A stretch of 16,839 nt of DNA from Firmicutes bacterium UBA5010 (GCA_002396645.1 DGYI01000072.1:1-16839); one strand, 5' to 3'. Shown: positions 7,137-15,200, numbered from the stretch's first letter. Notes: generated by a model not told the origin, from the letters alone. Translations and numbers: made by a program.

Positions 7137-7165
7137 TATTTTATCCAATAGTAAAAAAATTAAAC
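7137..7165 (-). promoter_or_regulatory. sigma-F/sigma-G-like forespore promoter of the first SASP gene
   Basis: On the minus strand, GTTTA (7161-7165) is followed after 14 bases by GGATAAAATA (7137-7146). These fit the known Bacillus sigma-F consensus (GYWTA, about 15 bases, GGNNANAHTR) fully. The same arrangement with identical spacing precedes the second SASP gene, inside a 24-base identical block (7127-7150 and 7463-7486). Confidence 0.6.
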
Positions 7166-7203
7166 CTAAAAAATTATCATGCATAAAGTATTGAGACATC
7201 AAT

Positions 7204-7236
7204 TACAAAGAAGGAGCACAGTAATTCTGTGCTCCT
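7204..7236 (-). terminator. terminator of the second SASP gene
   Basis: A 10-bp perfect stem (7212-7221 with 7227-7236, arm AGGAGCACAG) and a 5-base loop lie directly after the stop, followed by CTTTG on the minus strand. The one extra base pair and the loop are the main differences from the copy at 6745-6767. Confidence 0.78.
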
Positions 7237-7263
7237 ATCTTTATTTCCTTAAATTATGAAAGT
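7212..7263 (-). repeat. duplicated SASP 3' end plus terminator (second copy at 6745-6794)
   Basis: The block from the terminator stem through the last codons of the gene is nearly the same at 6745-6794 and 7212-7263, including TATCTTTATTTC and TTAAATTATGAAAGT. Together with the shared promoter block it shows tandem duplication of a whole SASP unit. Confidence 0.75.
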
Positions 7264-7420
7264 TTTTATCTTCACTCACTGTAACCATCGATCTTGCAAT
7301 AAGTTCATTAGCGAACGATGGAAAGATATCGTTTGATATGGGGATGTTTCCCATATGAGAAGATATCTCCATTTTTGAATAATCCTCTTCCGTTAAAAGC
7401 GATTTTTTCCTACGAGCCAT
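7241..7420 (-). CDS. diverged, shortened alpha/beta-type SASP paralog
   Basis: A 59-residue paralog of the neighbouring SASP. The start at 7420 (MARRKKS) is chosen over an ATG 18 bases upstream because the gene then aligns with its neighbour and GAGGG lies 9 bases before it. KMEISSHMG (16-24) corresponds to KMEIASEMG of the neighbour: the Glu-Ile bond cut by GPR is kept but the following Ala and Glu are replaced by Ser and His. The usual LVVP-containing N-terminal segment is lost, and about 14 residues between the second conserved region and the shared tail (NFHNLRK) are deleted. Promoter, leader and terminator are intact and there is no frameshift, so it is probably expressed. Whether it still binds DNA is open. 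Confidence 0.75.
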   Translation of the reverse strand: MARRKKSLLTEEDYSKMEISSHMGNIPISNDIFPSFANELIARSMVTVSEDKNFHNLRK

Positions 7421-7472
7421 TTTAATCATCCCTCTCATAACATATTCATGACTGAACTTGTGGAAACAATAA

Positions 7473-7501
7473 TATTTTATCCAATATAAAAATTTTTAAA
7501 C
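7473..7501 (-). promoter_or_regulatory. sigma-F/sigma-G-like forespore promoter of the second SASP gene
   Basis: GTTTA (7497-7501) and GGATAAAATA (7473-7482) on the minus strand are separated by 14 bases, as in the first SASP gene. The predicted transcript start would be about 45 bases before the start codon. Confidence 0.6.
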
Positions 7502-7519
7502 GCAAAAAATAAAATTTTG

Positions 7520-7536
7520 TAACTTGCCTTAACTTA
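7520..7536. promoter_or_regulatory. candidate LytTR operator (10-bp phased direct repeats)
   Basis: TAACTT occurs at 7520-7525 and 7530-7535, one helical turn apart, 24 bases before the -35 box of the LytTR gene. On the minus strand 7528-7536 reads TAAGTTAAG, which fits the published LytTR half-site pattern [TA][AC][CA]GTTN[AG][TG]; the second copy fits only in part. Autoregulation is inferred. Confidence 0.35.
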
Positions 7537-7559
7537 TTTGTATTTTACTTGTCAAGGTA

Positions 7560-7588
7560 TTGACTGCATTAAAAAAATAAAATATAGT
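7560..7588 (+). promoter_or_regulatory. promoter of the LytTR-DUF3021-MFS operon
   Basis: TTGACT (7560-7565) and TATAGT (7583-7588) are separated by 17 bases and lie about 59 bases before the start codon. It runs divergently from the SASP promoter at 7473-7501. Confidence 0.7.
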
Positions 7589-7646
7589 AATTTTAGAGAA
7601 ATAAAATGTTGGGCTTAGGTTTAAAAATATTATAAGGAGGCTTATT

Positions 7647-8087
7647 TTGAAGATTAGTATTGAACAATCCGAACAATTTGATGATGTTGAGATAACTATT
7701 AAATGCAGCACATTAACTGACGATCTATTAAAACTTATTTCATATGCAAAGCTTATGGATAAACAAATAACCGGAATCAAGGATAAAAATACATTCGTCA
7801 TTAACTATGATGAAATATATTATTTTGAGTCTGTAGATAACAAGACTTTCATATATTGTAAATCAGATGTTTTTGAGTGTAATTTAAAGCTTTATGAGCT
7901 TGAGGATATGCTGAAAAATTTGATGTTCTTCCGGTGTTCAAAATCCGCAATTGTAAATTTAAGAAAAATTAAAATTCTAAAATCATTATTTAATTCAAGA
8001 ATAGAAATAACACTGGATAATGAAGAAAAAATTATAGTAAACAGACAATATGTAGCACTTTTAAAAGAAAAATTCAACATAAATTAG
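7647..8087 (+). CDS. LytTR-domain DNA-binding transcriptional regulator without receiver domain
   Basis: A 146-residue regulator. The start is a TTG, supported by AAGGAGG (7634-7640) 6 bases upstream. Residues about 45-144 are a LytTR DNA-binding domain: YYFESVDNKTFIY (54-66), a FRCSKSAIVNLRKI stretch (94-107) and VNRQYVALLKEKF (131-143). The N-terminal 45 residues are a short alpha/beta segment, not a response-regulator receiver, so it is not a phosphorelay target. Such stand-alone LytTR proteins are typically encoded with a small inhibitory or sensing membrane protein, which is what follows here. The next gene starts 10 bases after its stop, with the ribosome binding site overlapping the stop codon. 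Role inferred: control of its own operon and the MFS transporter. Confidence 0.85.
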   Translation: MKISIEQSEQFDDVEITIKCSTLTDDLLKLISYAKLMDKQITGIKDKNTFVINYDEIYYFESVDNKTFIYCKSDVFECNLKLYELEDMLKNLMFFRCSKSAIVNLRKIKILKSLFNSRIEITLDNEEKIIVNRQYVALLKEKFNIN

Positions 8088-8097
8088 GAGGATAGTG

Positions 8098-8523
8098 ATG
8101 ATTAAAAATATTAAAAGATTTTTTGAAGTTATATTATATTATATAAGTACATTTTTCACCTTTTTTATAGTAGTAGAAATCATAATTAAATTATTGAATA
8201 AAGAAGACAGTATACGTATTTATTCACTCCTGTCCATTTTCATAGCAGCTACAATGGTGTCAATCATGTGTTATATAATTTGGGACACGAATTTATTGCA
8301 AAAGTATAGTTATAGAATCAAATCTATTATACAATATATTCTGGGCTTAGTATTAATTTATAGCTTTAATAGTTTTAATAATATAGGAAAGATTTTATTT
8401 ATTTTTATTTATTATAATATATTATACTTCTGTTTGAGAGTTATATTCATTTATAGGCAGAGAAGGCAGGTTGACAGACTTAATAAAATTATTATGAAAT
8501 TAAAGGAGAATAAGGATGAATAA
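8098..8523 (+). CDS. four-helix membrane protein, DUF3021-like
   Basis: A 141-residue integral membrane protein with four predicted helices (about 9-30, 42-62, 77-92, 97-117) and a basic, charged cytoplasmic tail (RQRRQVDRLNKIIMKLKEN at 120-138). Size, topology, tail and position directly behind a LytTR gene match DUF3021 proteins, which partner LytTR regulators; the assignment rests on these traits more than on sequence motifs. The ATG at 8098 lies 6 bases after AGGAGG (8086-8091); a GTG at 8095 is too close. Its 3' end overlaps the MFS gene by 8 bases in the ATGAATAA form, so both are translationally coupled. Inferred role: membrane sensor or sequestering partner for the LytTR protein. Confidence 0.68.
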   Translation: MIKNIKRFFEVILYYISTFFTFFIVVEIIIKLLNKEDSIRIYSLLSIFIAATMVSIMCYIIWDTNLLQKYSYRIKSIIQYILGLVLIYSFNSFNNIGKILFIFIYYNILYFCLRVIFIYRQRRQVDRLNKIIMKLKENKDE

Positions 8524-9691
8524 AATAAATTATGCAAAGCAAAACATATATTTTCCATACATGCTTATATCTATTCCGTTTTTGTATATAAGCTTTATTT
8601 TACCGATATACAGCAAAGAGCTTGGAATGGATTCGATTCAAACTACAGGACTTTATTCGATTTTTTCAATGATAGTTTTGTTTATTAAACCACTGCTCGG
8701 AAAAGTTTGCGATAAAACAGGAAGAAAATTTTTATTAATTTGCTCTGCTTTATTATATAGTATATCATTTTACTTTTATTCAATATCTAATGATTCTACA
8801 ATGCTTTATATTTCAAGGATTATTCAATCCTTTGCTTCACCTATGCTGTCTATATCTATGTACTGCTTTATTATTGATTTTTCAGGGGAAAAAATAGGCG
8901 AAAGAATGGGAATACTGCAAAGCACTTCAATAAGAGGAGGCTTTATAGGCATTGTTTTAATGATTATAATGTTAAATATTACAAATAATTTTGCTTACTC
9001 ATGGAAGATATTTCTTTATATTTGCTGTGCCGTGAACCTGGCGGCTATTATCTATATCATATTTAGAGTTGAAGATACAAAGCAAAGACAAAATGTATTA
9101 AAAAAAGAAAAAACAAAGCTTTCAAAGACACTTGTCAAGCTTTTGGCAGCAGATTTTACATTGAGCTGTTTTTCTAGCATGCTTTTTCCTTTGTTTTTCT
9201 TATACCTAAGTGATAAGTTTTCTGCAAGCTATGATGAAATAGGTTCTGCATATATGCTGCCTCTGATAGTTTCTGGTATACTTCCAAAATACATAGGGAA
9301 AATAAGCGACAGATACGGCAGAATTAAATCAATGGTATTGGCTTTGTTTGCAGGGGGATTAATATTTGTTATATTTCCAAGCATACCTACAGTTATGGGC
9401 TCAGCCTTAATATATTGCCTTATAAATGTGACATATACTCTTTACAATACATCAAGCAATGCAATATTTTCAGCAGAAACTCACATAGAAAACAGAGGAA
9501 CTTTGGTTGGAACATACTCAACAATTTCAGGTCTCGGAGCAGTCATAGGACCTATCATAGGAGGAATTGTATACAAAACCGTATCAATATCCGCGCCATT
9601 CTATCTATGTGCTTTTGGAAACATTTTTACAGCAATCTTAATTATGATACTGTTTAAGGACTATTATTTGTTTGAAAAAAGATTTTCATAA
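8516..9691 (+). CDS. MFS transporter, probable drug/metabolite efflux
   Basis: A 391-residue major facilitator with about 12 membrane helices in two halves. The cytoplasmic loop between helices 2 and 3 has motif A (GKVCDKTGRK), its pseudo-repeat appears in the second half (GKISDRYGRIKSM), and GAVIGPIIGGIVY near residue 345 resembles the glycine-rich antiporter-type motif of drug efflux families. A charged linker (about 185-205, KKEKTKLSK) separates the halves. Length is normal for a 12-helix H+ antiporter. AGGAG (8504-8508) precedes the ATG by 7 bases, inside the end of the DUF3021-like gene. Location behind a LytTR regulator and membrane protein suggests induced efflux; the substrate is unknown. 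Confidence 0.85.
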   Translation: MNKINYAKQNIYFPYMLISIPFLYISFILPIYSKELGMDSIQTTGLYSIFSMIVLFIKPLLGKVCDKTGRKFLLICSALLYSISFYFYSISNDSTMLYISRIIQSFASPMLSISMYCFIIDFSGEKIGERMGILQSTSIRGGFIGIVLMIIMLNITNNFAYSWKIFLYICCAVNLAAIIYIIFRVEDTKQRQNVLKKEKTKLSKTLVKLLAADFTLSCFSSMLFPLFFLYLSDKFSASYDEIGSAYMLPLIVSGILPKYIGKISDRYGRIKSMVLALFAGGLIFVIFPSIPTVMGSALIYCLINVTYTLYNTSSNAIFSAETHIENRGTLVGTYSTISGLGAVIGPIIGGIVYKTVSISAPFYLCAFGNIFTAILIMILFKDYYLFEKRFS

Positions 9692-9715
9692 TAATATAAA
9701 ACTTACAGATTAAGG

Positions 9716-9761
9716 ATAAGGAAGTTTATTTAGCTTGTACAAAATAAATTTCCTTATTTTT
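9716..9761 (+). terminator. terminator of the LytTR-DUF3021-MFS operon
   Basis: A 16-bp stem (9716-9731 with 9742-9757) containing one G-T pair encloses a 10-base loop and runs into TTTTT. It lies 24 bases after the MFS stop. Confidence 0.82.
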
Positions 9762-9815
9762 ATTCATAACATTAATTAAGTATTAAACAAGTATTTAGAG
9801 AAAAATATTGAATAT

Positions 9816-9844
9816 TTTAATAATATCTGGTAAATACTTATAAT
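9816..9844 (+). promoter_or_regulatory. candidate promoter of the rloA-rloB operon
   Basis: A perfect TATAAT (9839-9844) lies about 100 bases before the rloA start; 17 bases upstream stands only TTTAAT (9816-9821), a poor -35 box. The surrounding 250-base gap holds nothing else but the MFS terminator. Confidence 0.4.
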
Positions 9845-9941
9845 ATATTATAAAAATGGAGAAAAAATCTCAAAATTATTTACATTTTAATAGGGAAGTG
9901 ATATAATGAGGTATATAAAAAAAGAGTGGAGGTTGAATTCC

Positions 9942-11171
9942 ATGCTATTACAATTTAGATTTAAAAATTTCAAATCATTTGCCGATGAGGCGGTCTTGGA
10001 CATGACTGCCACAACGATAAAAGAACATTCAAATACCTTAATAGAAAAAAACGGAATTAAGGTGTTGCCCTTAGCAGCTATTTTTGGAGCAAATGCAAGC
10101 GGAAAATCAAATATTTTTTCAGCATTTAAAAGTATGCAGGACGATGTTTTAGATTATTACGATAAGGATGAAAAACATAACTTAATAGTTCCATATATAT
10201 TCGATAAAAACAAAAAAAATGAACCTACTGAATATGAGGTATCCATTAACATTGATGATGATGAATATAGATATGGCTTTGTTAGAAATAAAGAAAGAGT
10301 TTTAGAGGAATGGCTTTTTGAAAAGAAGTTTTTGAAAAATACAAAATCAAAAGAAAAAAATATTTTTTATAGAGACGAAAAAAAAGTTTATCCAGATAAA
10401 GTTAATAGTGCAGAAAGAAAAGAGCTGGATTATCTTGGCAGTATGATTAAGGAAAATGAACTGCTTCTGACTTCTATTGGACTAAGAAAAAAAATAAAAT
10501 ATTCTGAAGTTTATAAATGGTTTAAAAAGACATCTGATTTTCAGAATTTTTCAACAGATAGCAGAGAGTATATAAATACAATGGCAATATCAAAGTTATT
10601 ATATAATGAAGAGTCACTAAAAGATGAAGTTGTGGAAATTCTAAATAAATTTGATAATTCTATTATTGATTTAGAAATAGAGGAAAAAGAGGATATTATT
10701 TTTGATGAAGTATATAGTGTTTATACTATTCACAAAGACAGTGAGGGAAACATAGTTAAATTATTGCTTGAAAGCGAATCAAGCGGAACTAAAAAAATGT
10801 TCTCGTTAATTGTATCTTTATTTTTATCTTTACAGCTTGGTAATGTTTTATGGGTTGATGAATTAGATGCAAAACTACACCCGCTAATTTTAAGATATAT
10901 AATCAAAATGTATGGGGATAAAAAGCTTAACGTTTCAAACGGGCAATTAATTTTTTCTTCACATAATTTGGTATGTCTGGATTCATCAGATTTGCGCAGA
11001 GATGAAATTTGGTTTGTAGAAAAGATGAATCAAGTATCAAATCTATACTCATTATATGATTTTAGGGATGATGAAAATGCTATAAGATCAGATTTAGATT
11101 TTGGAAAACATTATTTATCAGGAAGATTTGGAGCTATCCCATTCCAGGAAGGTGAAGAAAATGGGCAGTGA
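9942..11171 (+). CDS. RloA/AbiLi-like AAA_21 ATPase (anti-phage system)
   Basis: A 409-residue ATPase of the AAA_21/RloA type related to OLD and SMC ATPases. The N-terminus MLLQFRFKNFKSF is typical of the family. Walker A is GANASGKS (49-56), an ABC-like signature lies at SESSGTKK (278-285), Walker B is VLWVDELD (302-309), and the H-loop follows at SSHN (339-342). All motifs are intact; the central region (about 90-250) is charged and variable. The ATG at 9942 is preferred (GGAGG 9 bases upstream, family-like start); an in-frame ATG at 9906 would add 12 residues with a weaker ribosome site. It overlaps the downstream rloB-like gene by 11 bases. The pair corresponds to AbiL/RloAB abortive-infection systems; defence here is inferred from homology. 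Confidence 0.83.
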   Translation: MLLQFRFKNFKSFADEAVLDMTATTIKEHSNTLIEKNGIKVLPLAAIFGANASGKSNIFSAFKSMQDDVLDYYDKDEKHNLIVPYIFDKNKKNEPTEYEVSINIDDDEYRYGFVRNKERVLEEWLFEKKFLKNTKSKEKNIFYRDEKKVYPDKVNSAERKELDYLGSMIKENELLLTSIGLRKKIKYSEVYKWFKKTSDFQNFSTDSREYINTMAISKLLYNEESLKDEVVEILNKFDNSIIDLEIEEKEDIIFDEVYSVYTIHKDSEGNIVKLLLESESSGTKKMFSLIVSLFLSLQLGNVLWVDELDAKLHPLILRYIIKMYGDKKLNVSNGQLIFSSHNLVCLDSSDLRRDEIWFVEKMNQVSNLYSLYDFRDDENAIRSDLDFGKHYLSGRFGAIPFQEGEENGQ

Positions 11172-11838
11172 TGATTTATACAACAAACGAAAAGTTGAAC
11201 GACAAAGACGTGTATCAAAAAAGATAAATGAGCGCGCCGAAACTTGGTTGGTAGTTTGTGAAGGGGAGAAAACAGAGCCTAATTATTTTAAAAGATTATT
11301 TGAGTATGTAAATTCTAAGTCTGATAGAAAGATTAAATTTTATATTGATGGAGAAGGTAGAAATACAGAGTCTTTAGTAAACTCAATTGATAATTACTTT
11401 GGATACTGTGATAATTTAGTAAAAAACAGAGATATACCATATGGAAAAATATTTGCTGTGTTTGATAAGGATTCCTTCAAAAAAGGACAGTTTAATAATG
11501 CCATTCATACAGCTATCAAAAGAGGATATATACCTATTTGGTCAAATGAATGTATCGAGTTATGGTTTTTGTTGCATTTTGACTATATGAATACTAATAT
11601 AACAAGAGATAGATATTACGAAATACTTAGTGATAAATTTGGCGCAAAATATAAAAAACCAGATGAACACTTTGATATGTTGGACAGCGAAAAAAAATTA
11701 GGAACCGCAATAAAAAATGCTAAAAAATTATATTGTCAATTTGAGGACGAGCCTTCATTTGCCAAAAGAGCTCCTTGTACAACAGTATTTGTTTTAATTG
11801 AAGAATTAGAAAAATATTTAGGTATAAAATTAACTTAA
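11161..11838 (+). CDS. RloB/AbiLii-like TOPRIM-related protein (anti-phage system)
   Basis: A 225-residue RloB-family protein. WLVVCEGEKTEPNYF (29-43) carries the conserved acidic residues E34 and E36, VFDKDSF (100-106) gives the DxD-like pair D102/D104, and SNECIELWFLLHF (128-140) is the third family block. These fit a TOPRIM-like metal-binding nuclease fold, as in OLD nucleases, but with ATPase and nuclease on separate chains. The N-terminus is highly basic (KRKVERQRRVSKK). The ATG at 11161 is used, with AAGGTGA 5 bases before it; longer reading from a TTG at 11101 would overlap the ATPase gene by 71 bases. No canonical terminator is seen between the stop and the ileS leader. Confidence 0.83.
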   Translation: MGSDDLYNKRKVERQRRVSKKINERAETWLVVCEGEKTEPNYFKRLFEYVNSKSDRKIKFYIDGEGRNTESLVNSIDNYFGYCDNLVKNRDIPYGKIFAVFDKDSFKKGQFNNAIHTAIKRGYIPIWSNECIELWFLLHFDYMNTNITRDRYYEILSDKFGAKYKKPDEHFDMLDSEKKLGTAIKNAKKLYCQFEDEPSFAKRAPCTTVFVLIEELEKYLGIKLT

Positions 11839-11894
11839 AAGTTAAGATAGTGTAGAATGATAAAGTTTTGCACAATTAAAAAATTGATTTTTAA

Positions 11895-11922
11895 TCAAGT
11901 GAAAGTTTAAACTTTCACTTGA
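11895..11922. repeat. 28-bp perfect palindrome touching the ileS promoter
   Basis: Two 14-base arms (left arm TCAAGTGAAAGTTT) form a spacerless perfect palindrome. Its right arm contains the first four bases of the -35 box TTGACA at 11919-11924. No T-tract follows on the plus strand, so it is a poor terminator for rloB. A second small hairpin (TTGATT/AATCAA, 11884-11898) overlaps its left edge. Confidence 0.6.
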
Positions 11923-11947
11923 CAACTAAACTTATTTGATATATCAT
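11919..11947 (+). promoter_or_regulatory. promoter of the ileS T-box leader
   Basis: A consensus TTGACA (11919-11924) and TATCAT (11942-11947) are 17 bases apart. Transcription would begin near 11954, just before the T-box stem I. Confidence 0.75.
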
Positions 11948-11959
11948 CATAAAATAAGT

Positions 11960-12213
11960 AAATATTAAGGCGATGACCGGAACAGTAGCTGTAGTAGAAA
12001 TCTCAGAGAAATAATCATTTAGGTGTGAGATTATGATTTTGAATACAGTGAAAATCATCCGTGAGCTTAGCTTTTGAAATAGCAGTAAAAAGCTACGTGC
12101 AATTCGTTATAGATTGAGTGATACAAAATGTAAATATCATTTTTGTATAATTTGGGTGGTAACACGGAGAAACTTCGTCCCATGTCTTTTGGCATGGGAC
12201 TTAAATATTTTTT
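11960..12213 (+). ncRNA. T-box riboswitch (isoleucine) of ileS
   Basis: A complete T-box leader that senses uncharged tRNA-Ile. Stem I: CTGTA (11989-11993) pairs with TACAG (12044-12048) and AATCTCA (11999-12005) with TGAGATT (12026-12032); the 5' side of the specifier loop has the loop-E AGTA (11984-11987), and the 3' side reads TGAAA then ATC (12054-12056), an Ile specifier codon agreeing with the gene. A stem AGCTTTT/AAAAGCT follows around 12069-12095 and stem III is ATACAAAA/TTTTGTAT (12121-12128, 12141-12148). The conserved T-box TGGGTGGTAACACGG (12153-12167) can pair with CTTCGTCCCA to form the antiterminator, excluding the terminator at 12177-12213. Confidence 0.93.
12177..12213 (+). 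terminator. T-box-controlled terminator before ileS
   Basis: GTCCCATG (12177-12184) pairs with CATGGGAC (12193-12200) around an 8-base loop, followed by a T-rich tail ending TTTTTT. Its 5' arm is shared with the antiterminator. Confidence 0.88.
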
Positions 12214-12235
12214 GGAGAAAGGAAAGTGAATTAAT

Positions 12236-15200
12236 ATGAAACTTTTTAAGGACATATCAAAATTACCTTATAATGAATATGAAAAGCAAATGTCTGGTTA
12301 TTGGAAAGATATAGATTTGCTTCATCAAAGCGTTGAAACAAGAAAAGATAAACCTCAGTTTGTATTTTTTGAAGGGCCGCCTACAGCAAACGGAAGACCG
12401 GGCATACATCACGTTATAGCAAGAACATTAAAAGACTCTGTTTGTAGATTTAAGACAATGGAGGGTTATCAGGTAAAAAGAAAGGCAGGCTGGGACACAC
12501 ACGGACTTCCGGTAGAAATAGAAGTTGAAAAACAACTTGGATTAAAAGATAAGCAGGATATAGAGAACTACGGTATAGCAGAATTTAATCAAAAGTGCAG
12601 AGACTCTGTATTCACATACAGCGATTTGTGGAGACAAATGACAGAGCGTATGGCATATCTGATAGACTTGGATAATCCGTATATAACTCTTGACAATAAT
12701 TATATCGAGTCAGTCTGGTGGATACTTGATAAATTTTTCAAGGACGGATTAATGTATGAAGGCCATAAGATACTTCCGTATTGCTCAAGATGCGGAACAG
12801 GTCTTGCTTCACATGAGGTTGCACAAGGCTATGAGGAGATAAAAACTTCTACTGCCTTTGTTAAATTTAAGAAAAAAGATGAGGATGCATATTTCCTTGC
12901 ATGGACAACAACTCCGTGGACTTTAGCATCAAACGTAGCACTTACGGTACATCCTGAAATGGAATATGTAAAAATAAAATTAGCTGATACCGAAGATAAA
13001 AAGGGAGATGTTTTATATCTTGCAAAATCTTTGATAGGCAAGGTAATAAAAGAAGAATATGAGATTTTGGCAGAGCTTAAGGGAAAAGAAATGGAGTACA
13101 TGGAGTACGAACAGCTTATGCCTTTTGTTAAAGCTGACAAAAAAGCTTTCTTTGTTACTTGTGCGGACTATGTAACTGCTGATGACGGAACAGGTATAGT
13201 TCATACAGCTCCTGCATTTGGCGAGGACGACTACAACACTGGAATGAGATACGATCTCCCTGTTTTACAGCCTGTTGATGAAACAGGCAAGTATGTTGAA
13301 ACTATATGGGCAGGAAAGTTCGTTATGGATGCAGACCCTGAAATATTAGTGTGGTTAAAGCAAGAAGGAAAGCTATACAGAAAAGAAGCTATGCTTCATA
13401 ATTATCCGCATTGCTGGAGATGTAAAACTCCTTTATTGTATTATGCAAAGCCAAGCTGGTATATCCAGATGACAAAATTAAAGGATAAATTAATTGAGAA
13501 TAACAATACAGTTGAATGGTATCCTGACTATGTGGGAGAAAAGAGATTCGGAAACTGGCTTGAAAATCTGAACGATTGGGCAATATCAAGAAGCAGATAC
13601 TGGGGAACACCGCTTCCTGTGTGGAAATGCGAATGCGGCCATACTGACAGTGTAGGCTCAAGAAAAGAGCTGGTTGAGCGTGCTATAGAGAATATAGATG
13701 AAAGCATAGAGCTTCACAGACCGTTTGTTGATGATATTCATATAACTTGTTCTAAATGCGGTAAGGCAATGACAAGAGTTAAAGATGTTATAGACTGCTG
13801 GTTTGACAGTGGATCGATGCCTTTTGCTCAACATCACTATCCATTTGAAAATAAAGAAAATTTTGACGAATTATTCCCTGCTGACTTTATATGTGAGGGC
13901 ATAGATCAAACAAGAGGATGGTTCTATTCATTGCTTGCTATATCAACATATGTAAAGGGAGTATCACCGTATAAGAGAGTTTTAGTCAATGATTTGATAT
14001 TAGATAAATTCGGCAAGAAGATGTCAAAATCAAGAGGAAATACAGTTGACCCATTTGATTTGTTTGATAAATACGGTGCGGATGCGCTCAGATGGTATCT
14101 GCTATATGTATCACCTGCGTGGTCACCTACTAAATTTGACGAAGACGGCCTAAAAGAAGTTCTTAGCAAATACTTCGGAACTATAAAGAATGTTTATACA
14201 TTCTTCTCGTTATATGCAAATACAGACAATGTAAATCCGAGAGAATTTTTTGTTGAGTATAAAGACAGACCTGAGCTTGACAGATGGATTATATCAAAAT
14301 ACAACAATTTAGTTAAATATGTAAGAGAATCCATGTCGGTATTTGATTTAACTAAAATAGTAAGAGCAATACAAGATTTTGTTAATGAAGATTTATCTAA
14401 CTGGTATATCAGACGTTCAAGAAGAAGATTCTGGGCAACTGAATTGACAGAGGACAAAAAAGCTGTTTACATTACAACATATGAGATATTAGTAGGATTG
14501 TCTAAGCTCACAGCTCCATTTGCTCCATATATATCAGAGGAGATGTATCTTAATTTAACAGGAGAGAAATCAGTGCATCTAAGCTTTTATCCTGAAGCTA
14601 ATGAAGGCTTGATAGATAAAAATGTAGAAGAAAGAATGGATTTAGTAAAGGAGCTCGTTAAACTTGGCAGAGCTTCAAGAGAAGTCACTAAAATAAAGGT
14701 AAGACAGCCTATTCAAAAAATACTTGTAGACGGAAAATATGAAGAATTAATTTCTGACTTAACTCCTCTTATAATGGAAGAACTAAATGTTAAGGAAGTA
14801 GTTTTTGAGAAGGACTTAAATTCATTTATGAACTTTACTATAAAACCAAACTTCAAAACCTGCGGACCAAAGCTTGGTGCTAATGTTAAGCTGTTCGCAA
14901 ATGAACTTCTTAATGTAAATGCGGCAGAAGTTATAGCTGCCGTACAAAACGGCGGAAGCTACAATATGACAGTAAATGGAACAGATGTAGAGGTAGTTGA
15001 GGATATGCTGGATATAAGAATTTCTTCAAAAGAAGGCTATGACGTTGAAATGGATAATAACCTGTTCGTTATCATAGATACAAACCTGACTAAGGAGCTT
15101 ATAGAAGAAGGTTTTGCAAGAGAATTTATATCAAAAGTTCAGCAGATGAGAAAAAATAACGGTTATGAAATGATGGATAACATAAGAATATTCTACAATG

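Noticed and set aside
9415..9657. 80-codon plus-strand frame inside the MFS gene
   Set aside because: Out-of-frame shadow with no ribosome binding site and an Asn/Arg/His-rich translation.
9906..9941. Upstream ATG as the start of the rloA-like gene
   Set aside because: The extra 12 residues are not family-like, and GGAGG at 9928-9932 points to the ATG at 9942.
12829..13204. Minus-strand open frames of 60-100 codons inside ileS
   Set aside because: They are antisense to the conserved synthetase and show no start signal; open frames of this size are common opposite A+T-rich genes.
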